From Rhynchospora pubera (taxonomy: Eukaryota > Streptophyta > Magnoliopsida > Poales > Cyperaceae): a stretch of 64,000 nt of DNA. Below are positions 35,149 through 47,615 of this stretch, one piece after another; position 1 is the stretch's first letter; the number at the start of each line of letters is the position of its first letter. Both the position numbers and the translations under genes were made by a program. Location: assembly GCA_028095005.1 (NCBI GenBank), contig CM051460.1:186542742-186606741 (forward strand). Reading direction: 5' to 3'. Under the pieces are notes generated by a model that had not been told where the DNA came from, did no database searches, and saw nothing but the letters and a program-made list of their open reading frames with translations.

Positions 35149-35843
35149 TTGGTTCAACTTAATTTAATATAAATAGTTATATTGAATTATTGGGCTAATT
35201 TGTATATAGCAAATTTATAGTCCAAACAAAGAGCAATTAGAAATGGATTTAATTAATTGAATTAGAGTCCATTTAAGAAGGAGTAAAAGGCCCATTAAGC
35301 CCATAATAGGGGGCCGGCCATAGAGGTGGTAGGTGAGATGACATTTGTGTAAATTCTAGCAACTTGCACCTAGGGTTGGTTGGCTATAAAAGGACCCCTA
35401 GGGATTGAATTTCTCTCTCATCTCTTCCTAGCCGCCACCACCCCATCCCTCTCCCTCTTTGGCCGTGCGCCACCTCTCCTCCTCCTCTCTATTGCTCATG
35501 TGTTGAGCCACACATCCTCAAATTACATCTACTTGTTGGATTAGAAGAGAATGTCATCTTAGGATTAGATTGGTTCTCATTGAATTTGCTAGCACAAATT
35601 CAATTAGAGAGCTTGGTTAATCTCTAGGTGAACTCGAGATGATTTGAAGACGAAGGAGAAGCACGCCATCGATTTCTAAGCCGTAGGATCGAGCCTCTTG
35701 ATTGCGATATCAAGAGAGGTACAAATTTCCCACCTATCTCTTGTGTCGATTGACTTAGCACTAGATTCTCGTGTTGCTTGTGTTTTAATTGGATTAATTA
35801 AGTGTAATTAGTCACAAAATTAAAATTGAGCGATTTTCTAACA
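35149..35843 (+). repeat. Truncated 5' LTR of the Copia element
   Basis: It matches 56566 to about 57252 of the 3' LTR with roughly two dozen differences over about 690 bp. The 5' two-thirds of the LTR is missing. A TATA box (TATAAAAG, 35385-35392) and the TTCTAACA end are present. Confidence 0.88.
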
Positions 35844-35858
35844 GTGATATCAGAGTAC
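35844..35858 (+). other. Primer-binding site of the Copia element
   Basis: GTGATATCAGAGTAC directly follows the LTR end. It differs slightly from the usual Copia site complementary to initiator Met-tRNA (TGGTATCAGAGC). Confidence 0.7.
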
Positions 35859-38800
35859 AAGGTCGTGCTTAAGTTAATTTGACACTTAATTAAGAGAAAT
35901 TGCCTAATTAACGGATTAGTAGAGATGATGTGTTTGCTTGCTGTCTGGAAATGACATTTTCTGTATTTTTTCGCGTTTTTCACTATGATATGTTCTCTGG
36001 AAGGTTTTTTCATCTACATGAAAGTTGTAGATATGTGGATTATAATTAGTTTGGTGTTATATTCACATTTTTCTGAAATTTTATGGATTTATTGTGAATA
36101 AAACGGCGACAGTGCGCAGAACCAGTTTCTGCTCGTACTGTCATGTTTGAATGGCTTGAAAGATTTATATTTTGAATATAAGTACCAGTTCTATGGCTAG
36201 AATTAAAGAGGACTTGAAAATCTTTCTGAGCATGTGTAAATTGTTGCATGAATCGGATTAATTTGTGGGTTTTCAAGTATGAAAAGGAAGATCTTGTCAG
36301 ATCCAGTTTACTGAGCAAATCGATTGTTCCAATAAACTGTACCAACTGAGAACTCCTTTAAAAATTATGTTTAAATGGAGTTATTATATTTTGAGTTAGA
36401 ATACCAGAAAAATTACTTTTATAATTTTTTATGGAAGTTCGGACCTTCAACTAGGTTAATACATTTCGGTCGACAGTCTGTTCCAGTACAGGATTTGTCG
36501 ATTATTTAGTATGTAACTTGAATTTATTGAACTGAACTTGATTGTTTTCTTTTCATGGATGGTTAGTCTATAGTCTAAACAAGTTTTTCTATGTATATTA
36601 TATATATAAAAACTGGATAGAAGGTGGTCTAAAAGACCAAATGGTTGAGAGGATAAGCTGAAAATCTCATAACGGTGTTTCGTGCACTTGTAAGAGATTT
36701 GTCTTTTTTGATTCTCCCAGATGGTTTAAGATCTCATATTGAAATTTTTACTGGTAATCACAATTATGATAAGGATCTTAAATAATTTATTTCATAAGTT
36801 TTGGAGACCTAAAACTATTGATTTTGTTGGATTCCATTAGTTATGTTTTTTGTTAAATTACTGTTTTTCTAATTATTCAAACTAGTTGAAAACAACTAGA
36901 ATACTCGTTGTTTGATCTCCTTTCAGTTATGAGATATTGAAAGAACTTTCTAAATGAATTTAAACAAGTTTTGTTGTTTAAAATTGAGAATTTATGCACG
37001 GAATTTGCTTATGGCAAACAATACGCAAAGATGCTTGAAAATCGTTAATTGGAAACAAAGTGGACTTGTATGTGCTAACTTTGTTTTGTAGGTGGAAAGT
37101 GGGTTTAGTATGGCTCATGACTCAATGCCTTGTGGTTGTAAATTGAATGCATGTGTGAATGTTTGTAATGCGGCCTTTGGTGCCATTAATTAATTAATTT
37201 GTTGATTAATTTTGATATAACTTGTGTGGCTTGCATGCCCCTAAGGCTAGGATGGGAATATGATATTTTCACATGTATTTTTTGTTCCTTTATTTTATAT
37301 AGGATTTAGATCCTTATAGAATTTAGTGGGAGGGACAAGGATTAGATTAGTTTTTCCTTCATGGGCGATGTGGCGAAACTAATGCAAGCGGGAGCCATAG
37401 AAACCCACAACAATGGATGAGATGCTTATATGTGATTGCTATGAATCGTCATAGGCTAGGTATGGGTGTATGCTTACATGACCACCAAACAAGTGTCACT
37501 TAATTGATTGTCCCAAACAAAACTCGATTAAGTTAAATCGCCCTCCTTCTCTCTATCCCCTTCTACGTGGCATGATCGTTCATTGATGCATTCTCGCCGA
37601 TGCGGGATATCGTGTTCCATCATCCATGTCGGGGTGTAAATCGGATTTACTAGGAGCAAATAGAGAAATGTTACTTATCGATGGACCCTAATCGCATTGG
37701 ACATCGGGGCGAAGTTTGTGGATGTACATGTGATATTTCACAAACCAAGAATCATATGGAATGATTGGTTGGAGAACCTACTCTATCTTGTTGTTTTTGG
37801 TGTCACGCCGACGCTAGCACCATCTCAACGAAAATAGGGATCTTAGAAAACCTACTACATTAGGGACATTAAATAAATATAGTGAGAGTTTTATTTGTTA
37901 TAAATAAAACAATTGCATAAACTATATGACCTTAAATTGATTTTGTTATAGATGTTAAAATTGTTAATTTTGTTGCTATCAATATTTGAAAATTAACAAA
38001 CTCGTTTCTAAAAGTATTCACTTAGAGAAGTAATACTAATTCCTAAGACACGGTCTTAGTGAAGAGAAACTTGAGTATGTTAATTCCCAAAATTTTTCTC
38101 AAACTACCCGAACATAGCAACGCGATGATTGATTGACTTTTGACGAAAAGTTATTCAATAAAGCATGTGCTTAATATTCTCATTTGAAATTTCTAGACCT
38201 TTGAATTAGAGAATTCATATGGACTAGATTTAACTCATACGCTCTCATCCGCTTACTCAAGAAAGTGTTCTTTGAGAAAGTAGATATTAACTCCATCATT
38301 TATGATCGAGTATAAAGAACATGAGTTGACCAAGAGATTCTTCTTTTATAAGAAGTTATATGAATGTTTCATTGGCTTACAAATGGAAAGATTTAAGTAG
38401 CTAATTGATAACTAGAGATATTGATCTCCGATATCAAAGATTGTTGATATTGTCATACAATTTCTTTCTAGTAATGAAGGATATGATATCACCTTTATGC
38501 ACGCTTGTTGATGCAAAAAGGTGATTGGTTAAGTATTCAAGAAATACTTCACCAAGGTATGAGTTGAAATTTCAAGACCCTCATTTATGACCATGTGTCA
38601 CATGAGATGTTTCATTTGCCATTTATTGGAGGCATTTGAAATGTTGTCCGGAATACCATGATTGTAATGTTCTAATCCTAAGGAGAATTTGTCGTTCAAA
38701 TTATCTCACTATCTCTAATTCACACTAGTAACTTGATACTAGTTCATATGCTCGCATTTAACGAAATGTGTTAGCAATGAAGAATAAGAGAACGTTCGAG

Positions 38801-40694
38801 AGATATAAAGTAAACTCCGTATATGAAATGACTTGTTCGTTTAAGTCATTACCATTGAATACGTAGAGTTATCTTTATTAAGAGTTTGTTTAGGAATTGA
38901 AGGTTGCATGCCTTAATCCTAACCTCTCAAAATTATCTCCATTTCATATTCGATGATGGACAATTATGTTTTATAAAAGACAAGTTCTTTTATTATGAAT
39001 TTGTTTATATGATTTCATGCATCTTGATTGCATTTTATTATGGTTTGAATGACAAATAGGATGCATAAGACTTAACATAAAGTATTTGACTTTCATGTTA
39101 TATATGACCGCTTAGTCACATACGTAAACGAGAATCGCATTATGAGAGTCTCCGTAACATAGAGCTCGTAATTCAATTCGATTTCAAATCGATTGATATA
39201 TGCGAATCCTGTTTGTTAAATGACAAAAGCGCCTTTGACCTATGAAGATTTAAGGACAAGTGAATTAATTAGGACTTATACATATTGATGTATAAAGACC
39301 TATAAGTACTTGTGCAATGAAAGGTTGTTGATACTTTACTACTTAACCAACGATCATTGTAGGTATTAACATATCTATTTGATAAGGTATAAGTATGAAC
39401 CTTTTGACTAGTTCAAAAGAGTTCAAGGGTGGAGTTTAAAGACCGTTCAAGAAGAATGAAAGTCTTACAATTAATCGTGGTAAATAAGTATGAAAATATT
39501 ATCTAAAGAGTATGAAAATAGTTTCACAACTCACTCCATGAGAAACATTATGGAATAATGTGTTCAAGAATGGAGGTATCGAACATATTTCGATCGGTAA
39601 TAAATCAAATTGACTTATTCGACTCGTATTAGGGAATTATGTTTGAGGATAATATTGTATACACTGAATAATGTTCTATCAAAGTCTATTGAGAAAGATA
39701 TTTTACGAGATTTTGATCTCTAAGTATATTGTTTCTCAAGATTTGGTGTTGAGAAGCTTATTTCAAGTATTGTTGGCTTGTAAGCTTAAACCAAATAAGA
39801 CACTATGAATTTGTAGAATATCTTAACTTAACCGAAAGGTACTACTTCTACAAACATGATAAGAACAAAGAAGTTGTTGCTAATCATAACGTAGTCTTGG
39901 AGAATAATATTCTCAAGAAGAAGTAGTGAGAGTAAAGTGAGCATTAAATTAGTTTATGCGTCACTACAAGAAGTACTCTTGTGGGAAATTTGTCACTCCA
40001 TAGATGGTTATTTTGAAAGAAGTTTGATAGTACGCTCCTTCCAATGAGGACTCAATCATCCCACGAGTTGATGATGTTTGAGAAACTCATGGAATATATA
40101 AGGAGTCAAGAACTCGTTCAACAAATCTTTGTGGAAGAAGTTCATGAACCTCAAGTACCATTCCTACAAAAGATCAACGAGAGTTGATTTCCTAAGCCGT
40201 TTGGTGCATAGTTTTTTCACAATATTCTCGTACTTAGCATATGAGAATCCGTTGATAAACAAGGAAACGATGGAATGATCTGATTCCGCATATATGGTTT
40301 GAATCCATATGATCTTTAAAGAGCAATCCATGTATAACAACAAGGTATAGACCTTGGTTGATGTTCGTTAAGGAGCAATCCATCAAGAACGTTTAGATTT
40401 TCAAAAGGAAAGATTGACATGGATAACAAATCGACTATGTACAAAGCGCGGCTTCTCGCTTGTAGCTATGTCTAAGTCGATGGCAATTTGACTATGTACA
40501 AAGCACAGTTTTTCGCTTGTGGCTATGTATAAGTCAATGAATATCATTCTAGCAATAGTTGTATTTCATATATGTTGATATATGGAAAGACACATAAAAA
40601 CCACACCTTCTTCGAACGAATGAAGGAAGATGTTGTGCATTTGACACAAATCGAGGTTTTATTTAATGTATTGCTAAAAACATACGCATGCTTC
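35859..40694 (+). pseudogene. Copia leader and gag-pol remnant (to mid reverse transcriptase)
   Basis: No long open frame remains. In scattered frames, integrase-like residues can be followed at about 39240-39620, including a SQLTP-like block near 39518. A post-integrase linker (EPQVP) is near 40145, and reverse-transcriptase N-terminal residues (MYKARLLA) near 40435, with stops and frameshifts between. A 58-bp stretch encoding that YKAR region is tandemly duplicated (about 40425-40482 and 40483-40540). Sequence at 36000-38000 could not be assigned to gag with confidence. The RT is cut at 40694 by the inverted LTR insertion. Confidence 0.7.
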
Positions 40695-42455
40695 TGTTAG
40701 GAAATCGCTCAATTTTAATTTTAAGACTAATTACGCTTAATTAATCCAATTAAACAAAGAGCAAGTAAGGATCTAGTGCTAAAGCAATTAGACACAAGAG
40801 ATAGGTGGGAAAATCAATACCTCATCCAATATCGTAATTGGATGGCTCGACCTAGGCATTGATGTCGGTGGCGTGCCTCCATGCGCCTCCTCCTAATCAA
40901 CGGCGGCGGCCTCGAGTCCACCAAGAGGTTAACCATGCTCTAATTGATTCGTGCTAGCGATTCGAAAGAGCGTAGCTAATCCAATGGTATTCTCCTTTCT
41001 TCTTAAATAACTCTTTTATTTAGTGGAGAATCTAAGCTCAACACATGAGCAAATGGTGGAGAGAAAAGGGGAGGGAGGCGCCGGCCTAAAGAGGAGAAGA
41101 GTGGAGGCTAGGTGGGAGGAAGAAAGAAGGTTGGTTTTTTGCATCTATACATCTCTATATATAGTGCACAAACCCTACCTACCACCAACTGACTATTTAC
41201 ACAAAATGCCACTCTACCTACCACCAAGGCCGGCCTCCTTCATGGGCTTTTTGGACCTCTCAAACCTATTTAATCTATCTCTAATTCATTTAATTAGAGA
41301 CTCCTCCAAATGTTCTTCAATTGGGCTATCAATTTAATATACAAATTTCGGCCCAAATATTTAATATAGCTATTTATATTAAATCTTGTTGAGCTAAAAT
41401 AATTATTAACTAATTAATAATTATTTTAGGATTAGCTTATGCATTAATTTATTTCCATATGATCCATTTGACTTAATTAATTATAACGGTATATAATTAA
41501 TTAATCAACTCATCATATTTTCGCAATATGAACTGTTGCGAAAAAATAAATAATGCACTGTATGGTTAAAGCTCTATTTGTGTGACACTTTGAGGATTTA
41601 TGCTATATTGGACATGGAATTAAATCGTTATTTAATTCCAATAATCATAAGCGGTATCTAGCAACACGTTATGATTCCCAATTCACATAAATAGTGTACT
41701 ACTACAGTATTTCAATCCTGCATAAGAGAATAAAAGTATCTCCCTATTTTGATTCTTATGTCTCACGATATCATCGTATAATCCAAGATAGGAATGTGTC
41801 ATTCTTGCAGATTATACGTTTCTTGATCTAGAGTTGATCGCTTAGTTGCGCGCATACGATCCAACTCCATCAAGGGGCCCAAATAGATATCGTCGCTCAC
41901 TAAGTGAATTAATGAGGGACATACGGTTTTCTTGATGATTAGTTTTTCCCCGCACAATTCAAGAGAACATAAATAAAGTCCGTATAGCAGCCCTTATCGG
42001 GAATCAGCGGTAGACAGTATTTATTGAACCTATTCTCATGTGGGAAAGATAAACATCTCAAACTTAGAATCAAAATCATAACGAAATAAACAATGACACA
42101 TAACACAATCCATATGTTTATTTCGTTGGGTCAAGTCCTGTATTATGTTCCATAACATATACATATGCAATTAAGTTGGTAACTCTTTACCTATGATTTG
42201 TAGAACTTAATCATCACTTAACTTGCATACTAATCTTATAAGATAATTAATGTTCCTTGTTAATTATCAAGATTATGGACCGTTTAGATTTATTATTGTC
42301 ATTCTAAAGAATGATCCAAAGAGATCTACAATTCAGATCCTCAACCTGAATAATCTGTCAATAATAAACCTAGGAACAAATGATAATATATCATCCATAA
42401 CATAAACTAATATTTTAGTCATTAAATTATTGACTTCTAGGACATAACTCCAACA
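40695..42455 (-). mobile_element. Inverted solo LTR of a related Copia family
   Basis: Read on the minus strand it begins TGTTGGAGTTATGTCC (at 42455) and ends at 40695 with a CTAACA-type terminus. It aligns over its whole 1761 bp with the 3' LTR at 55492 but with much more divergence. There is no internal region. The expected 5-bp TSD is not visible: the left flank is GCTTC, and the right flank after the hAT is CAAGG. Confidence 0.82.
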
Positions 42456-42908
42456 TAGGGTTTACCACTGGACCGCCCGGTCTGATCCGAACCGTACCCG
42501 AACCGGACTTTTTCCCGACCCGACCCGGACCGTGGAAGAACCGTGCTGGACCGAGGGGGGTGGTCCAGGTCGGGTTTATCACGGGTTTGGGTCGCCAATT
42601 TAGCATAAACCCGACCTAAACCCGTCCCGTCTTAACCCGTGGACCGGCCTGGACCGGACCATAAACCCGTGTAAACCCGCGCTAACCCGTGTGAACCGTT
42701 GCATTTTAAAAAAAAACCAAACCGGACGGTGCATTTCCCTCCCATTTCTTTCTCCCCATCCGCGACCAATAGAAACTTGACACGCGTCCAAGCCAGACAC
42801 GCGCCAGCACACGTGTAAAGTCCTGATTTGCCGCTGCTTCTTTTTTTTTTCGCGTCCAATCATACGACGACACGTGGCAGAGAGAGAGATGCGCGTTTGG
42901 TAAACACT
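42456..42908. repeat. Internal hAT-terminus-like motif delimiting a mini-element
   Basis: The motif GTTTGGTAAACACTA at 42894-42908 copies the outer right end (54290-54304). The 453 bp between the outer left end and this motif therefore has both termini in correct inverted orientation. Flanks are CTCCAACA and ACCTAACA, an imperfect match (5 of 8), so it is not a clear independent insertion. Confidence 0.55.
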
Positions 42909-43450
42909 AACCTAACATGTCAGATCACATAGAGTATTAATAACCCTTGATTTATTGTCCGTTTGGACTTTGGCGTGAAAGCCGAGAGGGAAGACAGACT
43001 GACAGACACGCCAGCTTTTTTTTCCCATGTCAGTCCACCAATCCGGTGGTGACACGTGTTCAAAAAAGCAAGCCAAACGGCTCTTTTAGCCGTTGTATTA
43101 AAAGCAGGCAGCAGACAGTCACTAACGGCTCTTTTTGCCGTTATAAACCCCAACGGCTATATCAAAAAATAATTTTAAAAATAATATTATAATATTTTAA
43201 ACTCTATAAATAGTCCTGCATACTACCCCATTTCCACACCAACTCAACGGTCATTTCTCACTCTCTCACTCTCTCTCTCGTATTTCCACTCCACAACCAA
43301 CTTTCTATCAATCCTATTTCCATAATTCCATTTCTATTTTCATAATTTCATAATCCTATTTATATTTATATCCATACTAGTTTTCCAATATTATTTTTGT
43401 AATTTCGTATTTATTTTTATTCCAATCTTATTATCCATACTTCCAAAAAA

Positions 43451-45877
43451 ATGGCATCTCCTAATCCTAATCCTAATGATCAATTTGCCCAACGATTAAG
43501 TGAAGATATATTTGGTCCACCTCTTACTTATCCACAAAATCCTAATTATTCTAGTGGAGCGCATGGTGCAAGTTCGAGTGTTCCTGAAATTATTTCGAGT
43601 CCCGAAATTATTCCAACTGCGAATTCTTCTATTCCACCGCCATCGGAAGCGAACACTCAAGCAACGGAGAAGAGGAAAAAGTCCGAACCGAATTACACCG
43701 CAGAATGGTGGCGATATTACGAAAAAACATTAGACGAGAATGGAGGTTTAAAGTCCGCAAGGTGTAAGGTAAAAAATTGTAAAGGTAACTTTTTATACGT
43801 TAAAAAAAATGGTATGAGCTCCTTCCAAAAACATGCCAAAAAATATGAAAATGCCCATGAAGAACCGCAAAATGAACCAGACACTCGGTTGGTCCAAACA
43901 ACTTTGAACTCGGACGGTACTAGAACTCACCGAAAGTATGACCCGGAAAAAATGCTTAGCGAATTTACTCGTTACATTACCCACAAAGAACAACCTATAG
44001 CTATGGGTAATTGCTTTGCTTTTGCACGGTTGGTAATTTGCTGTGTAGGCGAACCACTTTATAGGAGATTACACCATAGGAAAATCACCAAAGAACTCAA
44101 GAAACAATTTCTTGAATGGAAAAATGAATTAGTGGCCCAATTTGCTTTAGCTACTTACAAGGTCTCAATAACATCTGATATTTGGACTGCCGGTAAACAT
44201 GGCCTTGGTTATAGTTGTATTACTGCACATTATATTGATGACAATTGGATTTTACAGAAAAAAGTCTTAAGTTTTCGTGTTTTAGATTCTCCGCACACCG
44301 CTAAGGTAATTTACGATCATATTATGGATGTTTTGAAAGAGTACAACTTGGTTAGGGATTTAGAAAAAAAGATTTTGTCGATATCTTTTGACAATGCTAG
44401 TAATAACACCAAGTCAATAGATTATTTTCTCCGGTCCCTAAACCCAATTATGGATGGTGTCATGTTACACCAAAAATGTGCTTGTCATATTTTGAACCTA
44501 ACCGTAAAGGCCGACCTTGAAACCGATGGTGTTGACAAATTGATTACCAAATTTAAGAATGCCTTGACCCATATTTACTCGAACCAAGTTAGGAAACAAA
44601 ATTTTCATCAATTATGCCAACGATTAGGGTTAAGTAAGTTAGCCGTTCCATGGGACGTAGACACCCGTTGGAACTCAACTTATAGAATGTTCCACCGAGT
44701 CCTCCCTTACAAGGAAGCCATAAACACCATGTTGAGTAGCAATAGTGATAGCATTCAACTATCGCTCTCTCCGGGCGAGTGGCAACAACTCGAACATGTA
44801 AAACACTTCCTCCAAGCCTTCTTCGAAGCAACCGTGAGATTATCAAGCTCATACACTCCATCGTCCCACGAGCTCCTTCAACAACTTTATGAAATTTCCA
44901 AGGTGTATGCAAGCATTAGAGGTAAATTACAATTTTTAGGATTATTTTAAGATCATTATTTAAACTACTCATAAATTGTAATAATATTTTATTTTGCAAT
45001 TTTTAGAATTAGAATATCAAGACCAAACTCTTGCACCGATTGTACAAGCCATGACGACCAAATTTCTAAAATATTGGGAGGAGGTACCTCTAGTGACTAT
45101 CATAGCCAATTGCCTCAATCCAAACTTGAATAAGATGTACACCGTGAAGATGTTGCAAAGGTACAAAAGTCATCTTGGTTTATTGTCCCACAATGAGGAG
45201 GCACGCGTCAACTTCGCATTGGAGACCATGTTCAACATATACAACGCAAGGAGAAATTCCACTCAACCGCCTCCAAGTTCAACAACAAGGCCTAACACGG
45301 GGTTAGACTTTTAACTTATATGCATTTTTTTTTTGAAATTTTACTATTTAACATAGATATTTTTTTTGAAATTTTACTGGTTAACTTATATATATTTTTA
45401 AATTGAAACAGTAGTTGCCGCGGTTTGTTAGATGAGTTACGAGACGAGGATGACTTAATCACTGGATATGGAATATCCAACGAATTATCGAGTTACACAT
45501 TATTACCACCAAACATGGAAGATGAACCAATTGACATTCTCGACTATTGGAAGAGGCATTCAAGTGCTTATCCAACACTAGCGATGATGGCGAGAGATAT
45601 ATTTGCGGTCCCCGTGTCTACTGTCCCATCTGAATCTTGTTTTAGTTCAGCGAATAGAATTCTCACTGATAGACGGAGCAAGCTCGGCCCAAATATTTTC
45701 GAAAGACTTGTATGCATGAAGGATTGGATCGAAGCTGAAAATCGAACGCAACATTATGTTCCGGGAGAAACTAGCGGTACTGAAACTCAACCAAGTGCTA
45801 GTGGGAGTGAGGTGGAGTCGGAAGATGAATATGATCCGAAAGATACCGACCTATGGTATTTGCGCAAGAAATACTAG
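43451..45877 (+). CDS. hAT-family transposase with BED zinc finger (RICESLEEPER-like)
   Basis: Exons 43451-44921, 45007-45301 and 45412-45877 splice with GT-AG junctions to an uninterrupted 743-aa frame. In order: a Pro/Ser-rich N-terminus; a BED-type zinc finger at about 85-136 (Cys105, Cys110, His128/136); the RNase-H-like catalytic core with Asp243 (TSDIW) and Asp314 (SFDNAS); the CxCH block QKCACH at 341-346; DVDTRWNSTY at about 394; and the C-terminal hAT dimerisation domain at about 630-695 (LDYWKRH, PTLAMMARDIFAVPVST, ESCFSSANRI). An acidic tail follows. It cuts and pastes its own element and probably the small relatives sharing its ends. The third acidic catalytic residue was not pinpointed. 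A stop follows the first exon if intron 1 is retained. Confidence 0.9.
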
Positions 45878-45983
45878 TTTGGTAATGATGGTATAATTTT
45901 CTAAACTCTTTAAATTTAATTTCTTCTAAAATTACTTCAACTTATTTATTAAAAAATATTACTAACAAAAAAAGAGTTAGAAC

Positions 45984-46045
45984 TCCGCCTACGTTACTAT
46001 TTTTTAGCATAGCTGGTCCCAAGCCCGGAAAAAGGAGGAGGGTAA
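45984..46045 (+). repeat. Short fragment of an RTE LINE 5' end
   Basis: The sequence from CTCCGCCTACG to GGAGGAGGG resembles the 5' leader of the LINE at 47616-51099 (its minus-strand 5' end, 51099-51020), sharing GGTCCCAAGCCCGG and AAGGAGGAGGG. It lies about 105 bp after the transposase stop and has no tail or TSD of its own that I can see. Confidence 0.55.
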
Positions 46046-47615
46046 CTTGATATAATTATATTTGAATTTGTTCAATTATTAAAAAAATTACAAATCAAGT
46101 TTTTAGAATAAAATAAATTTTAAATAAACTACAAATTATTTTATTATTAATTTTATTAGACTTAATATATTTTAACTAATTTTTATAACTTATATTTTAT
46201 AATCTTTTGTCATGCAAGTTTGAAAACCATCGACAATGAAAAAAACATTAAAAATTACAAATTAAATTTTAAATAAAAAAATTAAAATGGACTACAAAAT
46301 TATACTTAAATATTTGAACTATAAATATAATATATTTTAGCGAATTTATATTAATTTATTTTACAAATATTTGATATTGAAACAATGAAAAAAGGAAAAA
46401 TAAAAATCTGGAAAAAACCCACTTGGACCGGACTGGACCGGACCGGACCCGACCCACCTTTACCCGTCCGGTTCACATAGGTCCGGGTCTACCAAGGATT
46501 TGGGTCGACATTTGAAAGGTGGCCTGTAACAACCTAGATTTCTCAAACGCAGTACAATCGAATTAGTTAGGTAAATTTTAAAAGTAATACTGAGGTAAAT
46601 AAAATTTTATAACTAACAATCCTAAAACGATTAAATGAATAACTATAGAGAAACTTATTCGAAATCGAAATCTTTTAATTGGTGTAATATTCACAATTAA
46701 CGTACATGATTCTAGCAAAATCAAAGCTTAAATTACTAAATTAATTGAGCTCAAATCAGAATTTAATCTAATAAGAAAAATCAATTAAATTGTTTATATG
46801 AGTTGCAGCATTCTTAGCCACACCGTTCCTGCCACAGAAAATCCCAAAGATCAATTTTTAATAAAAACCCAAAATTTGCGCTGTCACCATCCCCTTCTTC
46901 CTCCTCTTTTCTTTCCTCTCGTGCGATCCGTCCGATCTCCCTCTTTCCTCTCTTCTTCTCCGATGGAAAACCCAGCTCGAAAAATTGAGAAGGATCGACT
47001 GTGGCTACCCAATCCCGCCGTGCCACAGTCGAGCATCGCCTCAGCTGAGCTGTCTCTTTTGATCTTATCCGCGAGAGAGAAGAGATAAGGGGTTGAAACT
47101 TTGACCATCTGTGAGATTCGAGCTTGGGGGTCTCTGCCGTTGATTTCTCGTCTCTCTCTTCTTCCCTCTGTGTCGCCTATAAATACCCCCTTCTCAGTTC
47201 ATGTCGATTAGCTGAGCAACTAGGGTTTTCACAGAAAAAGAAAGGAGAGAGTTGGACTATGAGGGCGACGAGATTGAGAAGAGGCAAGGAAAGGAAAAAG
47301 GGATAGCTTGAGGTATATTGCTTTCCTCTCTTTCGGTTTTGAGTTCCATGGTGAATTTACGTAATTAGACCCTAATCCCTAATTAGGCCTAAACAGTGGC
47401 TTGGTATGAAATTGAAACGGAGTTTAGATGATGGTTATGGAGAGGATAAGATAATTTCTGCCATTATAGGGCTCGTTTGGTAGTGCCAAGTTTAGCTTGA
47501 CTTTTGAGTCAACGAGGTAACCTACATGGCTTGCATCGCCAAACAACTTTGGGGTCAACAGAATTAGCACTACCTTCCTAACTTGGCCATATATTTAAGT
47601 TTTTCTCAAACACCA

